Of a DNA stretch of 64,000 nt, positions 47,696 through 53,692 are shown piece by piece. The stretch covers positions 1 through 64,000 of the forward strand of contig NZ_JAUSUL010000008.1 of the NCBI RefSeq assembly GCF_030814015.1, given 5' to 3'. This stretch comes from Amorphus orientalis. GTDB taxonomy: Bacteria > Pseudomonadota > Alphaproteobacteria > Rhizobiales > Amorphaceae. Within the stretch, counting starts at the first letter, position 1, and every line of letters starts with the position of its first letter. A program made the position numbers and the translations under genes. A model generated the notes under the pieces. It was not told where the DNA came from and did no database searches. It worked only from the letters and a program-made list of their open reading frames with translations.

Positions 47696-47974
47696 TCAGG
47701 AAAACGCGGTCAGCATGGCGCGGCGCACCTGCCGAACCCGTTGCGCCCATTGCTCATTATTGTGTTCGCAGATCCGGCAAGGCTCACCTTCCCGCCCCTC
47801 TTCAGCGCGGCAATCGGTGCCGTCTGCCATATCGGTCGGAAACAATTTCGCGGCGACGCGCGCGGCGCGTTTCCGGGTGACCATGAGTCCGGGGTGCCAC
47901 GGCTCACCGGGATTCCGTGGTCCGTCTGACGGCTCGCCCGGCTCCAGATCCGGGATAAAGTAGCCTTGCGACAT
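47696..47974 (-). CDS. Small Cys/His protein, unknown function
   Basis: 92 aa. MSQGYFIPDLEPGEPSDGPRNPGEPWHPGL, then basic RKRAARVAAKL and CRAEEGREGEPCRICEHNNEQW. The CRICEHN pair suggests a small metal site. ATG 47974 behind GGAGCAAG. Confidence 0.5.
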   Translation of the reverse strand: MSQGYFIPDLEPGEPSDGPRNPGEPWHPGLMVTRKRAARVAAKLFPTDMADGTDCRAEEGREGEPCRICEHNNEQWAQRVRQVRRAMLTAFS

Positions 47975-47984
47975 TGCGCTTGCT

Positions 47985-48011
47985 CCGAAAGTTACTTGCA
48001 CCTTTTAGGTG
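47985..48011 (-). promoter_or_regulatory. Leader with CACCTAAAAGGTG and AAGTAACTTTCGGAG
   Basis: Second copy of the leader, CACCTTTTAGGTG at 47999-48011 with AAAGTTACTTG at 47987-47997. The box lies against the stop codon of the upstream ardA gene (ends at 48012). Confidence 0.6.
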
Positions 48012-48668
48012 TCAATGCGTCCAGAAGAAATAATGATGATAATCATCGACATAGGCCACGACGTCGCCAGCGCACTGGAAGTCACGCGCGACCGAGTCCC
48101 AATCAATATGGCCTTGAAGCCATTCCGGAATCTCCGACATATCGTGCGTTTCCTCGGTGAATTCTTGCGCCATGTCGCGCCAGCTATCGAAACAACCGCG
48201 GTAACGGTCGCTTATGAAATCTTCCGCGTCTTCATCATCATCGGCATAATCGTTCATTGCCTCGATAAGGACGGAAACCGGAATCCGCGCATCTTCGGCC
48301 GCTTCGGCGATCGTGGCGCGTCGCGCGACTTCGTCGAGCCCGGCATATTCGCCAAGCTTGCCGAGTCCCTCGTGATCGTGAATCGCGTATTCCTCAGCCG
48401 ACCGGAAGCGCTCGACAAGGCGCATCGGGTCGCCGCACTCCGGACATTCCGGAACCGGGTTAGGGCCGAAGTCTGACAGGGTGCGCCGCTTGGTCTCGCC
48501 GCAATCGTCGCAAATCCAATCTTCCCGCATGACGTTCGGGCAGGGCGACGCCTTGAGCATGTCGGAAATTTCCCGCGACATGTCCGCAACATCGTCTGTC
48601 GCGTTGATCCATTTGCCGTGCAGGATTCCGTTGTTGTAGGCCGCAAGATCGGCAACATAAATGCGCAT
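48012..48668 (-). CDS. ardA: ArdA antirestriction protein with zinc-ribbon insertion
   Basis: 218 aa; ArdA is usually about 165-170. It begins RIYVADLAAYNNGILHGKWINATDD and continues SREISDMLKASP, then EEYAIHDHEGLGKLGEYAGLDEVAR and DFISDRYRGCFDSWRDMAQEFTEETHDM, DWDSVARDF and a short acidic end: the complete DNA-mimic fold that blocks type I restriction enzymes. Between residues about 50 and 95 there is an extra ICDDCGETKRRTLSDFG...PECPECGD, a four-Cys zinc ribbon absent from usual ArdA. Start ATG 48668 behind the leader at 48.68 kb. Confidence 0.93.
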   Translation of the reverse strand: MRIYVADLAAYNNGILHGKWINATDDVADMSREISDMLKASPCPNVMREDWICDDCGETKRRTLSDFGPNPVPECPECGDPMRLVERFRSAEEYAIHDHEGLGKLGEYAGLDEVARRATIAEAAEDARIPVSVLIEAMNDYADDDEDAEDFISDRYRGCFDSWRDMAQEFTEETHDMSEIPEWLQGHIDWDSVARDFQCAGDVVAYVDDYHHYFFWTH

Positions 48669-48680
48669 TGGTTTAGCCTC

Positions 48681-48705
48681 TAAAGTTATTTTCACTGCAA
48701 AGGTG
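48681..48705 (-). promoter_or_regulatory. Leader of ardA with CACTGCAAAGGTG box
   Basis: CACTGCAAAGGTG at 48693-48705 (minus strand CACCTTTGCAGTG) followed by AAAATAACTTTAGAGG, a degenerate copy of the shared leader. The SD is AGAGG. Confidence 0.55.
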
Positions 48706-48714
48706 CGTCGCTGA

Positions 48715-49500
48715 TTAAGACGCGCCGAGTCCTTCGGCGAACGATGCGCGCAAGCTTTCGTCTCCGGAATAGAAGCCGGGGCAACCGTCGTCGACGTGGT
48801 CACCATCGGCCAGCCGCTCGTTTTCTTCCCGCTTGTCCCGAATATCGTCGAGCAACCGCGAAACGCGCTCTTTCAGGCTCGCGCAAATGGTCGGGACCTT
48901 GACCGGGTCGACGGTCGCGCGGATCTCGCGACGTTCGGCCAGCAGTGCCTTGACGGTCTCGCGCATGTCGGCGATTTCGGCGCGGTTTTCCGCAACACGC
49001 AAGCCAGCGCTCCAGGCGGAGCTATGATCCCGCTCACGTTCGGCGATCATCTCCGCCAGACCGTCAGCCCATCGCGCGGCGGTGTATTCCTCGTCTGTAA
49101 CGTCAAACTCGATACAGGCGGGACCGTCCGCGTCCGCGCTGCCGTTGATGTCGTTGTCATAGCCGGCAACGAAGCACTCAACGCCATTGCGAGCCGGTAT
49201 CCGGTAGACCACGCCCCGGACGGTTTCCGATTGGTCGTTATCCGTGAACCATCCGGTATGCCGGATTGAGCGGCAAACGTCGTCGGCATACCCGACAAAC
49301 CGCAATCCCGCCGCGCTTGGCTTTTCGATCCATCGGAGAGTCCGCGATCCAAGCTTGAACGGCGGGTTGATCACGCCACCCCGTGACGGATAACGCGACG
49401 CGCCGTCGATAACGTCCCGCCGTGCGCGCTCGATAGCCTCACGAGCGGCTTTGCCGTTCTGACGGTGCCAGCCGTAAGTGGTTTTCAGGTCAACGCCCAT
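48715..49500 (-). CDS. Unknown accessory-operon protein
   Basis: 261 aa. VGYADDVCRSIRHTGWFTDNDQSETVRGVVYRIPARNGVECFVAGYDND...CIEFDVTDEEYTAARWADGLAEMIAERERDHSSAW, then coiled helices (RREIRATVDPVKVPTICASLKERVSRLLDD). Similar proteins lie beside ardA-type genes on plasmids and phages, function unknown. ATG 49500 behind GGAG. Confidence 0.6.
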   Translation of the reverse strand: MGVDLKTTYGWHRQNGKAAREAIERARRDVIDGASRYPSRGGVINPPFKLGSRTLRWIEKPSAAGLRFVGYADDVCRSIRHTGWFTDNDQSETVRGVVYRIPARNGVECFVAGYDNDINGSADADGPACIEFDVTDEEYTAARWADGLAEMIAERERDHSSAWSAGLRVAENRAEIADMRETVKALLAERREIRATVDPVKVPTICASLKERVSRLLDDIRDKREENERLADGDHVDDGCPGFYSGDESLRASFAEGLGAS

Positions 49501-49512
49501 TTTCCCAATCTC

Positions 49513-49538
49513 CGAAAGTTACTTGCACCGGAAAGGTG
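49513..49538 (-). promoter_or_regulatory. Leader with CACC-GGAA-GGTG box
   Basis: CACCGGAAAGGTG at 49526-49538 with AAAGTTACTTG at 49515-49525. Fourth copy of the shared accessory-operon leader. Confidence 0.55.
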
Positions 49539-49539
49539 C

Positions 49540-50001
49540 TTAGCGATCCGCGACCAAGTCGCGGGCGCGCTGAATCATGGTCTCGAATTCGGCAAGCGCC
49601 GCGCCTAGCCGTTCGTCGCCGATTTCGGAGCGGTAGCCGTCCAGATCTTCGCAGCCGACGCCATTAATCCACGCAATGCCGTCAGAAGATGCCTTGCGCG
49701 CCGCTTCGAATTCGTCTGCCGTGGTGCTGGCCTTCGCGAGTTCACGGACCAAGGCGATAAGGTCATTGAAGCCGGGACCATGCCAGCTTGGCACGTCGAC
49801 GAAATCGCCATCATCAACAGACAGCGAAATCTCGCCTTGAACGCATTCCGGACTCCAATTCCAATTGGTCGCGGCTAAATCCCCTTCGTCTTGCATTTCC
49901 ATGATAGCCGCAGTCTTAGCCGCTTCAGGGGAGTCCGCTTTAACTTCGGTCTCGTGATAGCAGCGAAGATCCGCGCCAATGGTGACAGTATATTTCGGCA
50001 T
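49540..50001 (-). CDS. Unknown acidic protein
   Basis: 153 aa, MPKYTVTIGADLRCYHETEVKADSPEAAKTAAIMEMQDEG ..., a beta strand then a helix typical of small phage proteins that start Y-x-V-x-x-x-A-D ... A-D-S-P-E-A-A. The rest is acidic helix. RBS AAGAGGG before ATG 50001. Confidence 0.55.
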   Translation of the reverse strand: MPKYTVTIGADLRCYHETEVKADSPEAAKTAAIMEMQDEGDLAATNWNWSPECVQGEISLSVDDGDFVDVPSWHGPGFNDLIALVRELAKASTTADEFEAARKASSDGIAWINGVGCEDLDGYRSEIGDERLGAALAEFETMIQRARDLVADR

Positions 50002-50014
50002 CGGTTCGGCCCTC

Positions 50015-50188
50015 TTAATTCAGCGTCAGCAAGTCGGGTGCGATCCGGAGCGTTCGGCCGCTCCAATACATCCGGACGTGAACCCATTTGCGGCCGATTT
50101 TGACCACGTCGCCGAACCGGTCGCCGCTCATCCATAGATCCGTCCCCGGATCAACCTGGACACTGTCGCCAATCGTGAAATTGCCCAT
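50015..50188 (-). CDS. Small KOW/SH3-like barrel protein
   Basis: 57 aa: NFTIGDSVQVDPGTDLWMSGDRFGDVVKIGRKWVHVRMYWSGRTLRIAPDLLTLN. The strand pattern is that of a small beta barrel. RBS GAGGTAAGG before ATG 50188. Role unknown. Confidence 0.6.
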   Translation of the reverse strand: MGNFTIGDSVQVDPGTDLWMSGDRFGDVVKIGRKWVHVRMYWSGRTLRIAPDLLTLN

Positions 50189-50194
50189 TGCCTT

Positions 50195-50224
50195 ACCTCT
50201 TAGGTGTAAGTCACTTTCTAAGTG
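50195..50224 (-). promoter_or_regulatory. Paired operator/promoter, CACTTAGAAAGTG + CACCTAAGAGGT
   Basis: Minus strand: CACTTAGAAAGTG from 50224 and CACCTAAGAGGT from 50206, 18 bp apart. TAAGTCACTTT (50208-50218), a near match to the AGTNACT motif, is embedded, so both motif families overlap here. Confidence 0.6.
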
Positions 50225-50292
50225 TGAATGTCTCACATGACCGGCCGAATGACAACTATAAAGTGGCATATCGGCTTAGAAAGTCGGCCCGG

Positions 50293-50625
50293 TCAGACCT
50301 TATCGAGGTAGGCGAGCACGAAGCCCAAAGCCGCAACCCCGGCAATGATCATCCCGCCAAGGCGGACCGTCAGTTGCAGGGCGAGCTTGTCGGACTTGTG
50401 AGCCACGTCGGCGCGCAAGCGGTCTGTTGCTGCAACCATGTCGAGGCGCAATTGATCCATATCCCGACGCAACATGTCCGCCGTGGCGTTTAGGTCCGAC
50501 TTGGTGACAAGGTCCGACATGATGTAATCGCGCACCGCTTCAGCATGGGCGTTTGCAGTGTCGCGCGGAATGCCGGACGCTTCAAGGCGCCTTGCGTAGG
50601 ACAGCGAGTCGAATGCGTAAACCAT
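50293..50625 (-). CDS. DUF1640-like coiled-coil membrane protein
   Basis: 110 aa: MVYAFDSLSYARRLEASGIPRDTANAHAEAVRDYIMSDLVTKSDLNATADMLRRDMDQLRLDMVAATDRLRADVAHKSDKLALQLTVRLGGMIIAGVAALGFVLAYL is a DUF1640/CCDC90-type chain, a coiled coil with one C-terminal membrane helix. ATG 50625 is eight bases from GAGGG. Confidence 0.75.
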   Translation of the reverse strand: MVYAFDSLSYARRLEASGIPRDTANAHAEAVRDYIMSDLVTKSDLNATADMLRRDMDQLRLDMVAATDRLRADVAHKSDKLALQLTVRLGGMIIAGVAALGFVLAYLDKV

Positions 50626-50638
50626 CGTCATACCCTCG

Positions 50639-50655
50639 AAAGTTACTTTCAATGC
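50639..50655 (-). repeat. Exact AAAGTTACTTT site in leader of the 50.6-kb gene
   Basis: AAAGTTACTTT at 50639-50649. It overlaps the stop codon (TGA) of the upstream gene, and GAGGG follows as RBS. Part of the duplicated block described under findings. Confidence 0.65.
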
Positions 50656-50930
50656 CGGAGGAACGCGGCGAATGGTTCGAGCGCGTAGGCCCTCGTCGTT
50701 CCCCTCGAAAGCGACTTTGAATGCCGGAGCAACGCGCGCCCGCGTGTCTCGATAGCGGCGAACAAGTCGTCTGACGGGTCGACCGTGACGAAGTCCCAAC
50801 CATTCGACGACAGGGCGACCGCTCTTTCTAGCGTGCGATCATGCCGGAAGTTGGCGATGGTCCGTCCGCCGATGCCGTGAATCGTCCAGCCTTTAGACGT
50901 TGGCGTGATTTCGACGCTGCCGATTTTCAT
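50649..50930 (-). CDS. Small unknown protein with apparent C-terminal readthrough extension
   Basis: 93 aa. SVEITPTSKGWTIHGIGGRTIANFRHDRTLERAVALSSNGWDFVTVDPS is a compact beta-alpha domain, whose natural end looks like ...RALLRH. The last 23 residues (SKSLSRGTTRAYALEPFAAFLRH) come from sequence that duplicates the leader and terminal codons (see findings). ATG 50930. Confidence 0.55.
   Translation of the reverse strand: MKIGSVEITPTSKGWTIHGIGGRTIANFRHDRTLERAVALSSNGWDFVTVDPSDDLFAAIETRGRALLRHSKSLSRGTTRAYALEPFAAFLRH
50708..50718 (-). repeat. AGTNACT-family site (one mismatch) within the 50.65-kb gene
   Basis: AAAGCGACTTT at 50708-50718, inside a block that is 69 bp from, and near identical to, the leader at 50639. 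Confidence 0.5.
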
Positions 50931-50943
50931 CGCCCTACCCTCG

Positions 50944-50954
50944 AAAGCTACTTT
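50944..50954 (-). repeat. AGTNACT-family site in leader of the 50.9-kb gene
   Basis: AAAGCTACTTT at 50944-50954. It contains the stop codon TAG of the gene upstream and is followed by GAGGGTAGGGCG ATG. Confidence 0.55.
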
Positions 50955-51076
50955 ATGTCAGACATGCGCACGACGCGCACACCGGCCGACTTGAGCGCCT
51001 GCAATTCCGAATGGCGCTTGACCTCGTTAAGGTCACTCAAGAGCGCCCGCGCGGCTGATTTGGTGAGGTGCGTCAT
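50948..51076 (-). CDS. 42-aa protein, first gene of accessory operon
   Basis: From ATG 51076 the minus strand reads MTHLTKSAARALLSDLNEVK, then RHSELQALKSAGVRVVRMSD and IK. It is a short helical protein. RBS GAGGGA is ten bases upstream, and a promoter (51110-51139) lies just before. Too small to assign a function. Confidence 0.6.
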   Translation of the reverse strand: MTHLTKSAARALLSDLNEVKRHSELQALKSAGVRVVRMSDIK

Positions 51077-51109
51077 TTGCTCAATCCCTCATCTCGTCTT
51101 GACCATTAC

Positions 51110-51139
51110 TTTATAGACTCTTTTTGCGAGTCTTAGCAA
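51110..51139 (-). promoter_or_regulatory. Sigma-70-like promoter with inverted repeat in spacer
   Basis: Minus strand: TTGCTA (-35; 51139-51134), 18-bp spacer, TATAAA (-10; 51115-51110). The spacer carries GACTC...GAGTC (51116-51120 and 51128-51132), a possible operator. A second AGACTC/GAGTC pair lies just upstream at 51145-51155. It would drive the leftward accessory operon. Confidence 0.6.
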
Positions 51140-51194
51140 CCAAAAAGAGTCTTTTTACGAAGAAAAGCGACGGATCGGGACCACCTGAAATCTA

Positions 51195-51267
51195 GCGGGA
51201 TCTGACGGGACCCGGTCAGCGCGTCGCATCGGTCGAGCGGTCGAGACGTGGCGGGATCTGACGGGAC
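51195..51267. repeat. Repeat GCGGGATCTGACGGGAC, two exact copies
   Basis: GCGGGATCTGACGGGAC occurs at 51195-51211 and 51251-51267, with looser relatives near 51568 (GCGGGATTAGGTGGGAC). Low-complexity G-rich repetition in a non-coding stretch. Confidence 0.6.
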
Positions 51268-51280
51268 TAGTCGGGAAAAC

Positions 51281-51450
51281 CGCTATATTCGAGCGCGCAT
51301 AGCGCCTTGTATCGAGCGCTATATTCGAGCGTGCATACCGGTCGGCGCTCTGTTGGCTGGCACGGCTTGGCTTTAGGTGACACGAAACAGGACGGTACGG
51401 GATGCGGCGGGAATTGCTCCGCTCACCGCTATATTCAACCGTGCATAGCG
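51281..51450. repeat. Three copies of a CGCTAT...ATAGCG repeat
   Basis: 24-bp copies start at 51281, 51317 and 51427. Each has CGCTATATTC (GA or AA) (GC or CC) G(C/T)GCATA(G/C)CG; the first and third end in ATAGCG, the complement of the start, so each is also an inverted repeat. Spacing is 36 and 110 bp. Confidence 0.65.
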
Positions 51451-51748
51451 GTGGCCGGTGTGCAGGTTGTTGCAGTCATCGGGTGGCACGGGACGGGACT
51501 GTCCGGGAGTAATGCGGACGGGTCGGGACATGACCATCGCGTTGGATCAGGTGCGCGGCTGAGACGTGGCGGGATTAGGTGGGACGCAGCGGGACCGGGC
51601 GGCACGGGTTGGCATTGGATGGGCGTTCGGATGTGCCGGGTGACCGGGTGGCTCGGGGTCCTTCCTGGGATTCGGGTGTACCGCGGGGGAGCACCGACCC
51701 CGGAGCTTGAGAGTTTTCAGAAAAAATTCCGATGATTTTCGATGGGCG

Positions 51749-52073
51749 AAATTGCCGGGCGCCACCCGGCAATTACCCGGCAATTTACCCGGCAATTTAC
51801 CCGGCAATTTTCGAGAGTTAAGTATATGAATATAAAGAGTTTTCTATCTCTTATCTGTAATTGCCGGGTAACTTCGGAGACCCTGTGGTGAAACGGTATC
51901 ATATTACCGGGTCCCTCTCGTCGTGAGGGGTTCACTCCCCCCAGGGGAACGGGGGGTGCGCAAAAACGCCCGGCAATTTCTCTAATAACTCAACGATTTC
52001 AATAACTTAACCCTCTAAAATTGCCGGGTAAATTGCCGGGTAAACTGCCGGGTACCCCGGGTAATTGCCGGGT
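51749..52073. repeat. Array of AATTGCCGGGT boxes in opposing orientation
   Basis: Boxes (AATTGCCGGGT or its complement) lie at 51749(+), 51765(-), 51776(-), 51788(-), 51800(-), 51859(+), 51969(-), 52019(+), 52031(+), 52043(+) and 52063(+). The left cluster (51776-51810) and right cluster (52019-52053) each have a 12-bp period and point in opposite directions. Between them lie an AT-rich stretch (51810-51860) and a G/C-rich hairpin-like region. This is what iterons around a melting region look like. Confidence 0.75.
51811..51860. other. AT-rich segment in the repeat array (possible unwinding element)
   Basis: TTCGAGAGTTAAGTATATGAATATAAAGAG continuing through TTTTCTATCTCTTATC is the AT-richest stretch of the surrounding kilobase. 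Its position between opposed iteron-like boxes suggests an unwinding site; the origin role is inference. Confidence 0.45.
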
Positions 52074-52937
52074 GAAGCCAATTCGGGGGTGAAAACAGGC
52101 CGAAATCGCAGAAATCGTTGGTCGTAGTCCCAGTTCGTCTCACCGATTTAATCACTCGCAGATCAACCGAATTTCCGGAAAATGCGCTCGAAAATTAAAT
52201 GCGGGCCGCCGAATTAATCGTCAGCCCGTCGCGCGGCGCCGAGATTGACATCTTGATCCGACTGAACGACCGTTTAGGGGCACAGAACGTCGATTAGCTG
52301 ATTATAAATTGGCTGAAATTGTCGGTTTGTGCACTTCACTACCCGCGGTCCCGGTAGTTGCCACAGCCCCACGCAGCCCCGGCTTACCGGGACCGCACCC
52401 TTGGATACTGGCTCGCGAAGATGGTCCATCGGACCTTCAGAGGCGTCAGCCTTCGGGGCGGAGCGGGCGACGGGGCCGCGCGATTGTCAGCCAAGATGAA
52501 CCGCGCGCCCCCGTTCTTCAGATAGCAGGGCCGCAGCCGGTCGCCCCCTGTCGTGTAGACCCCACCGGGATTTTGACACCGGCCGCTAGGCTGTGCTCTT
52601 GACCCACTGCGGTTCCGGCGATCGCACGCTTGCCTCTCACCCCTGCCACCGGTCGCTGGAACCGCACCCCTCCAGTTCTCGCCTCCATCACAGGGAGGCC
52701 GCCCAGGCGCGTCGAGCCTCGGACCCGTCACCGGTCGCCCGGCGCCCGCGATGGCCACACACGGGCCTCTGTGTTGATCTGAGGGGGTGTTGGCGAGGTA
52801 TCTGCGCGCCACGGGACACCCGGCAGCCTAGAATGCCGTTTCCCGGCGCAGGGGAGCCCACCTGTGAGCTTCAGCGGCAATCCGGCATCAGAGAGCCCTC
52901 AACCCTCAAAGGCGCTCAGTAGGCTCCTGTGTGGCCC
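52074..52937. other. Non-coding region with no recognisable gene
   Basis: About 860 bases between the repeat array and the terminator. ORFs of 100-142 aa exist on both strands (for example 52384-52812 -) but have atypical composition (Arg/Pro/Gly-rich, no RBS, no family resemblance) and are judged spurious. I see no RNA gene in it. Confidence 0.5.
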
Positions 52938-52940
52938 ACA

Positions 52941-52970
52941 AAAGAAAAGCCCCGCTCAATGGCGGGGCTC
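52941..52970 (-). terminator. Intrinsic terminator for the primase operon
   Basis: Stem AGCCCCGC/GCGGGGCT (52948-52955 and 52962-52969), loop 6 nt. On the minus strand the stem is followed by TTTTCTTTTG, a U-run. It ends the leftward operon 56.7-53.0 kb. Confidence 0.88.
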
Positions 52971-52997
52971 TTCGGTCAGGTCAGATTGTCGGGTTGG

Positions 52998-53669
52998 TCA
53001 CGCGTCGACGAGGGCGGCGTCTTCCATTTCCCCGAGAGCGTAGTGGCGACCGTCCGATGAATCCCGCCCGGTTTCCTTGATGCGGCGGTCCACAATCAGC
53101 CGACCGAAAACTTCTTCGTGCTTTGAGTAGGGCAGGTTCACAAAAAAGAAGGATCTAAGGGCTCTCTTGATCTCCCCGCGGGAAGCGTCGCTGCCCTTCT
53201 GATGAAGGTATTTCACCACTTCATCGCCAGTCGCCTTTACGCGCGCGATCATTTCCGGATCAACTTCATCAGCGCCCGTCATACTGCGCACCATCTTGCA
53301 GTCAGCAAGCGGCCTTGCGTACTCCAGTGAGAGTGTATGGAGGGACAACATGACCTTCTTTTCCGGATGCGCGAACCACTCGAAGCCGCCGCGGATATAA
53401 TCCTCGGACTCATCATGGGTTATCTCGAAACCCCCGTAGATCTTGCCGAAAACATCGGGCTCGAATTCTTCGCTCGGCTGATACTCCCTATCGAAATGCA
53501 TACGAAAATCGATAAAAATGAGGCCGCGCTTATCGAGGGTTGCAGTTTTTCGAAGAGTGTTCGGGTACTCACGCCAATCGATCGTTCCGTCAGAGATCCA
53601 ATATTTCAAGATCCGTTTGATCTCTTTCGTTAGATTGATGTTTTTGGCCCAATCTTGCAGCTTATTCAT
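52998..53669 (-). CDS. Unknown protein sharing the primase C-terminal winged helix
   Basis: 223 aa. Residues 1-150 are unrecognised. The last 75 (GDEVVKYLHQKGSDASRGEIKRALRSFFFVNLPYSKHEEVFGRLIVDRRIKETGRDSSDGRHYALGE) align by eye with the C-terminal domain of the neighbouring helicase-primase. Probably a winged-helix module that docks both to one partner. ATG 53669 behind AAGGAG. Confidence 0.65.
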   Translation of the reverse strand: MNKLQDWAKNINLTKEIKRILKYWISDGTIDWREYPNTLRKTATLDKRGLIFIDFRMHFDREYQPSEEFEPDVFGKIYGGFEITHDESEDYIRGGFEWFAHPEKKVMLSLHTLSLEYARPLADCKMVRSMTGADEVDPEMIARVKATGDEVVKYLHQKGSDASRGEIKRALRSFFFVNLPYSKHEEVFGRLIVDRRIKETGRDSSDGRHYALGEMEDAALVDA

Positions 53670-53692
53670 CAGATTTCTCCTTGGTTGATGAT

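Noticed and set aside
51307-51735. 142-aa ORF on the plus strand through the repeats
   Set aside because: It is a translation of the G-rich and CGCTAT repeats and has no RBS.
52384-52812. 142-aa ORF on the minus strand
   Set aside because: Arg/Pro/Gly-rich composition, no RBS, no family resemblance, overlapping plus-strand ORFs of equal quality; probably GC-rich frame noise.
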